This document shows positions 61,301 to 64,000 of a stretch of DNA of 64,000 bases, one piece after another. Numbering within the stretch: the stretch's first letter is position 1; each line of letters opens with the position of its first letter. Origin of the DNA: Xanthomonas indica. GTDB lineage: Bacteria; Pseudomonadota; Gammaproteobacteria; Xanthomonadales; Xanthomonadaceae. The notes below the pieces were generated by a model. The model was not told the origin of the DNA and did no database searches. It saw only the letters and a program-made list of their open reading frames with translations. The stretch lies in the NCBI RefSeq assembly GCF_040529045.1, contig NZ_CP131914.1:4200501-4264500 (forward strand), in the 5' to 3' direction. Both the position numbers and the translations under genes were made by a program.

Positions 61301-64000
61301 GCAGCGCCGGCTTCAGCCCGGTCGGCGACAGCAACAATGCCTTCACCGGCAGCCTCAACGGCGCAAACCACACCATCGCCGGGCTGACCATCGCACGCGG
61401 CGGCGCGTCCTACGTCGGCCTGTTCGGCAATACCGGCCTCGCCAGCCAGATCGGCAACCTGGCCCTGACCGGCGCCACCGTCGTGGGCACCGCCTACGTG
61501 GGCGGTGTCGCGGGCTTCAATGCCGGCAGCCTCAGCGACATCCGCGTCAACGGCAACATGAGCGGTACCGGCAACTTCGTCGGTGGCCTCACCGGCTACA
61601 ACGATGCCGGGACGATCGCCGGCGTGCAGACCAGCGGCACCGTGATCGGCAGCGGCGGCCCCTACAGCGGCAACTATGTCGGCGGGCTGATCGGCAGCAA
61701 TGCCAACGGCACGATCAGCGCCTCCTCCTCGTCGAGCACGGTGTCCGGCGGCAGCAGCGTCGGCGGCCTGGTCGGCAACGACTACCAGGGCACCTACACC
61801 GACGCCTTCGCCACCGGCAACGTCAGCAGCACCAGCACGACCACCGGCAACAACGTCGGTGGACTGATCGGCAATGCCATCCAGAGCACCCTGCAGAACA
61901 TCCACGCCACCGGCAACGTCACCGCGACCACCTCCAGCGCCGGCGGCCTGGTCGGCATGGCCGGCGCCGGCACCATCCAGAACGCGTATGCCAGCGGCAA
62001 CGTGTCGGGAACCCGGAGCGTGGGCGGCTTGGTCGGACGCAGTTCCGCCGCGATCGACACGGCGTACGCGACCGGCGCGGTGAACGGCACCTCGTCCGAA
62101 ATCGGCGGGCTAATCGGGACCATGGACCACGGCAGCGTCACGTCGGTCCATGCCACCGGCACCGTGTCCGGCGGCCGCTTTGTCGGCGGACTGGTCGGCT
62201 ACAGCAATACCGGAAGCGTGGGCGCGTCCTACGCCACCGGCAACGTGTCCGGGACCGACTATCTCGGCGGACTGGTGGGCTACAACGAGAGCGGCAGCAT
62301 CGGCAACGCCTACGCCACCGGCAACGTCTCCGGCGGCATGTATGTCGCCGGACTGGCCGGCTACAACGACGAGGGCACCATCGCCAACACCTACGCCAGC
62401 GGCGATGCCACCGGCACGGCGTATGTCGGCGGACTGGTCGGCGTCAACTACAACAACACCGTGCGCAACTCCTACGCCACCGGCAACGTTTCCGGCACCG
62501 GCGCGGTCGGCGGCCTGGTCGGCTCCAATTCCAATGGCAGCATCGTCGCCAGTTTCTTCGCCACCGACATCGGCGGCAATCCGCGGAACGTGGGCCTGAA
62601 CACGGTCGGCAACAGCGGCGGCAGCATCGATGCGATCAGCGGCGGCAGGTCCTGGAGCGCGCTGAACACGCTGTCCACCTTCACCGATGCCGGCTGGGCG
62701 ATCGACGACCGTGGCGGCACCGGCCTGACCTGGCGCCTGTACGAACAGATGGGCACGCCGCTGCTGCGCAGCTTCCTGACCCCGTTGACGATCACCACCG
62801 GCGTCTCCGGCCTCGACAAGACCTACGACGGCAATGCCGTCAGCGGCACGCTTGCGTCGTATACGATCGGCGGCGCCTTCGACCCTGGCCTGCTGTTCGG
62901 CTCGTCGCTGCGGTACGCGACCACCGGCAATGGGGTCGGCCGCTACACCACGGGCAACGGCACCCTGCAGTTCGGCGGCCTGGCGTCCTCGCAGCAGGGC
63001 TACGACATCGCCTACGTGGTCTCCGGCGGCATCAGCATCACCCCGGCGACGCTGACGGTGACGGCGACCTCGGGTTCCAAGACCTACGGCGGCACCGCCA
63101 ACCTCGGCGGCTACAGCGTTTCCGGCCTGGTCGGCAACGACACGGTGTCCGGCGTCGCCCTGGGCAGCGCCGGTGCCGGTGCGGGTGCCGCGGTGGGCAC
63201 CTACGCGATCACCGCCTCCGGTGCCACCGGCGCAGGGCTGTCCAACTACGTCATCAGCTACGTCGATGGCAACCTGCGCGTCGACCCGGCCACCCTGCGC
63301 ATCGTCGCCACCGACACCAACAAGACCTATGGCGGTACCGCCACTCTCAGCGGCTACAGCGTCTTCGGTCTGCTCAACGGCGACACTGTTTCCGGCGTCG
63401 CCCTGGGCAGCGCCGGTGCCGGTACCGGCGCCGCGGTGGGCACCTACGCGATCACCGCCTCCGGTGCCAACGGCGCAGGGCTGTCCAACTACGTCATCAG
63501 CTACGTCGATGGCAGCCTGCGCGTCGATCCGGCCACCCTGCGCATCGTCGCCAACGATGCCAACAAGACCTACGGCAGCACCGCCAACCTCAGCGGCTAC
63601 AGCGTCTCCGGCCTGCTCAACGGCGACACTGTTTCCGGCGTCGCCCTGGGCAGCGCCGGTGCCGGTACCGGCGCCGCGGTGGGCACCTACGCGATCACCG
63701 CGTCCGGCGCCAGCGGCGCGGGGCTGTCCAACTACGTCGTCAGCTACGTCGATGGCAGCCTGCGTGTCGACCCGGCCACCCTGCGCATCGTTGCCAGCGA
63801 TGCCAGCAAGACCGTCGGCAGCACCGCCACCCTGAGCGGCTACCGTGTCTCCGGCCTGCTCAACGGCGACACCGTCGCCGGCGTCGCCCTAGACAGCGCC
63901 GGTGCCGGCGCTGGCGCCGCGGTCGGCAACTACGCGATCACCGCGTCCGGTGCCACCGGCGCGGGGCTGTCCAACTACGCCATCACCTACGTCGACGGCC
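58321..64000 (+). CDS. TpsA-type filamentous adhesin (haemagglutinin domain, GLUG and MBG repeats), 3' truncated
   Basis: The frame is open from ATG 58321 to the window end (at least 1893 residues). The N-terminus MNRIYRLVFNRSLGVLQVAS is an extended signal peptide region (ESPR). The TPS domain follows with LNWNSFNVGKDASVVFLQPS, ANGNVFLINSAGILFGNHAQ and GGLVAS, recognised by the TpsB partner encoded immediately upstream. Residues about 130-560 form a beta-helix. From about residue 650 to 1415 the chain is built of GLUG-type repeats (VGGLVGYN, NSYATGNVSGT). From about residue 1570 MBG-like repeats of 81 residues begin and continue to the edge. It is secreted and probably cell-surface attached, for adhesion or contact. 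The C-terminal end is unseen; a CDI toxin tip is possible but not shown. Confidence 0.95.
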   Translation, partial: MNRIYRLVFNRSLGVLQVASEVAAGHAGSAGASAARLAAPLLPFALACALAAPAYASGVPSLSSATGATVSQNGGTLQIDQNAAKAVLNWNSFNVGKDASVVFLQPSSSAVALNLIDASRGASVIDGSLRANGNVFLINSAGILFGNHAQVNVGGLVASSLGLAGDDDSGYLLARGEHGAASVINQGSIRAGNGGSVNLAGNHVANRGSITADGGAIRLLSADQVKVTMDAAGAIGMQLVAAASQSVDGAAAAVENSGSLRANGGQILLQAGSTGLSQLLVNNTGALEATGIDTSGGSVRLVGSGGDVASSGRIDVSGTHGGSVQVLSDGAVNVDGRIDARGTTAGGSIRIGGGYQGGEQLQHASAATVASGAMLDASATGQGNGGSVVVWSDGHTAVHGALRANAAGSGNGGLLETSGHTVDFSGIDVGAKGAGPGSAGTWLVDPEDLTVDSAAASTISGALNGGTNVTLLASLTNASGPGNVSSGAGDINVNAAIGWSGNSTLTLDAYHSIHLNAAVTATGDTGGLVLNYGGYTDNGTVGGTGDYYVNSPVSLGGAHASLSINGQAYRLIHSLADAATYFNTPGSYALAQDIDLSGVTRSSALVSSFQSKLAGLGHSINNLTISGASGYVGLFGTTSSNSLIRDLHLGNVSISGGYYVGGLVGYSQGAIKNVTVDGTVTGTSGGVGGLAGYNLGLIDNGVFNGSVNGQSAVGGLVGNNVGAPIRNSHSTGSVTGSSSDTGGLVGYNDGGSLSNTYSTSNVSGTSYVGGLAGSNQNSGTIKNSYASGSVIGTSYIVGGLVGMNYQSTIANAYATGSVTAPTSVGGLVGVNNPGSAAVTSSSVNNSYATGAVSGTNNVGGLIGANTGSVSNASWDVGSTGQANAISNSGSGSVTNLTSFGSGNRYNHATYGNLGTWSLLAGTSNVYVASDGVGSPAWIMIEGQTRPFLASEYSTSVGNAHQLQLMAYNLAANYSLSTDIDASQTAGSTASGMWSSAGFSPVGDSNNAFTGSLNGANHTIAGLTIARGGASYVGLFGNTGLASQIGNLALTGATVVGTAYVGGVAGFNAGSLSDIRVNGNMSGTGNFVGGLTGYNDAGTIAGVQTSGTVIGSGGPYSGNYVGGLIGSNANGTISASSSSSTVSGGSSVGGLVGNDYQGTYTDAFATGNVSSTSTTTGNNVGGLIGNAIQSTLQNIHATGNVTATTSSAGGLVGMAGAGTIQNAYASGNVSGTRSVGGLVGRSSAAIDTAYATGAVNGTSSEIGGLIGTMDHGSVTSVHATGTVSGGRFVGGLVGYSNTGSVGASYATGNVSGTDYLGGLVGYNESGSIGNAYATGNVSGGMYVAGLAGYNDEGTIANTYASGDATGTAYVGGLVGVNYNNTVRNSYATGNVSGTGAVGGLVGSNSNGSIVASFFATDIGGNPRNVGLNTVGNSGGSIDAISGGRSWSALNTLSTFTDAGWAIDDRGGTGLTWRLYEQMGTPLLRSFLTPLTITTGVSGLDKTYDGNAVSGTLASYTIGGAFDPGLLFGSSLRYATTGNGVGRYTTGNGTLQFGGLASSQQGYDIAYVVSGGISITPATLTVTATSGSKTYGGTANLGGYSVSGLVGNDTVSGVALGSAGAGAGAAVGTYAITASGATGAGLSNYVISYVDGNLRVDPATLRIVATDTNKTYGGTATLSGYSVFGLLNGDTVSGVALGSAGAGTGAAVGTYAITASGANGAGLSNYVISYVDGSLRVDPATLRIVANDANKTYGSTANLSGYSVSGLLNGDTVSGVALGSAGAGTGAAVGTYAITASGASGAGLSNYVVSYVDGSLRVDPATLRIVASDASKTVGSTATLSGYRVSGLLNGDTVAGVALDSAGAGAGAAVGNYAITASGATGAGLSNYAITYVDG
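60250..62560 (+). repeat. GLUG repeat region of the adhesin
   Basis: Over twenty copies of a 25-30 residue unit (VGGLVGxN then I-N-YATGxVSG, with TG/SG alternation) are encoded here, diverged at DNA level but with the GGCGGCCTGGTCGG core repeatedly visible. A non-repeat spacer (about 60960-61300) splits the region into two blocks. Confidence 0.85.
63040..64000 (+). repeat. Tandem 243-bp (81-residue) MBG-like repeats
   Basis: The Asp-Pro-Ala-Thr-Leu-Arg-Ile-Val start recurs at 63283, 63526 and 63769, precisely 243 bases apart, after a diverged first copy at about 63040. Units share KTYGGTA, LSGYSVSGLLNGDTVSGVAL and GTYAITASGAxGAGLSNYV. The high DNA identity implies recent duplication or conversion. 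The array continues past the window. Confidence 0.92.

Noticed and set aside
59524-61905. A 793-codon antisense frame across the adhesin gene
   Set aside because: It mirrors the GLUG repeats in reverse and has no start signal; the sense frame has ESPR, TPS domain and a tpsB partner.

Overview
The window is a high-GC, gene-dense chromosomal segment from a gammaproteobacterium of the Xanthomonadaceae/Lysobacteraceae, most likely a Xanthomonas-type plant-associated bacterium. The inference rests on the fused CysNC and split cys operons, the GTAG-headed REP palindromes like those described in Stenotrophomonas/Xanthomonas, the two-partner secretion locus and the codon style. No rRNA, tRNA, CRISPR array, phage or intact insertion sequence was seen.

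Left part (0-17 kb): a truncated fumarylacetoacetate-hydrolase-like gene, mscL, a secreted M28 peptidase and a LacI-type regulator are followed by the most notable item. This is a two-gene RiPP locus on the minus strand: a 26-residue precursor peptide (4645-4725) ending in YAWYIWY and a short cytochrome P450 (3507-4556). The last six residues, AWYIWY, equal the peptide sequence of tryptorubin A, the founding atropopeptide from Streptomyces. Then come a YfiF-like SpoU RNA methyltransferase, an orphan secreted protein, a GNAT acetyltransferase, a translationally coupled polysaccharide deacetylase/glycosyltransferase pair, an RND efflux pump with a lipoprotein adaptor, and an M1 aminopeptidase.

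Middle part (17-36 kb): assimilatory sulfate reduction. cysD-cysNC run leftward and cysJ-cysI-cysH rightward from one divergent promoter. An 8-kb block (TonB receptor, PepSY membrane protein, DUF2946 protein, ArsC, GAF histidine kinase, LURP-one-like protein), bordered on both sides by repeats, separates them from cysB, cysG and cysK. The CysG protein lacks the catalytic part of its dehydrogenase/chelatase module.

Right-middle part (36.7-54.4 kb): a purine/ureide catabolic region, all on the minus strand. Ten overlapping genes (allantoate amidohydrolase, pucG, puuE, hpxZ, uraD, a flavoprotein, uraH, xdhA, xdhB, xdhC) form one operon. Upstream of it lie a 140-bp tandem repeat array, a LysR regulator, a TPR gene, hpxW, an hpxX-hpxY fusion and a nucleoside hydrolase. 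Together they predict purine nucleoside to xanthine, urate, allantoin, allantoate, ureidoglycine, oxalurate and oxamate. No uricase is present, so the class-B-like flavoprotein is the candidate for urate oxidation.

Right end (54.6-64 kb): an isoprenylcysteine-methyltransferase-like membrane enzyme, a membrane protein with L7/L12-like segments, a macrodomain protein, and a TpsB/TpsA two-partner secretion pair. TpsA is a very large adhesin with GLUG repeats and 243-bp tandem MBG-like repeats, cut by the window end.
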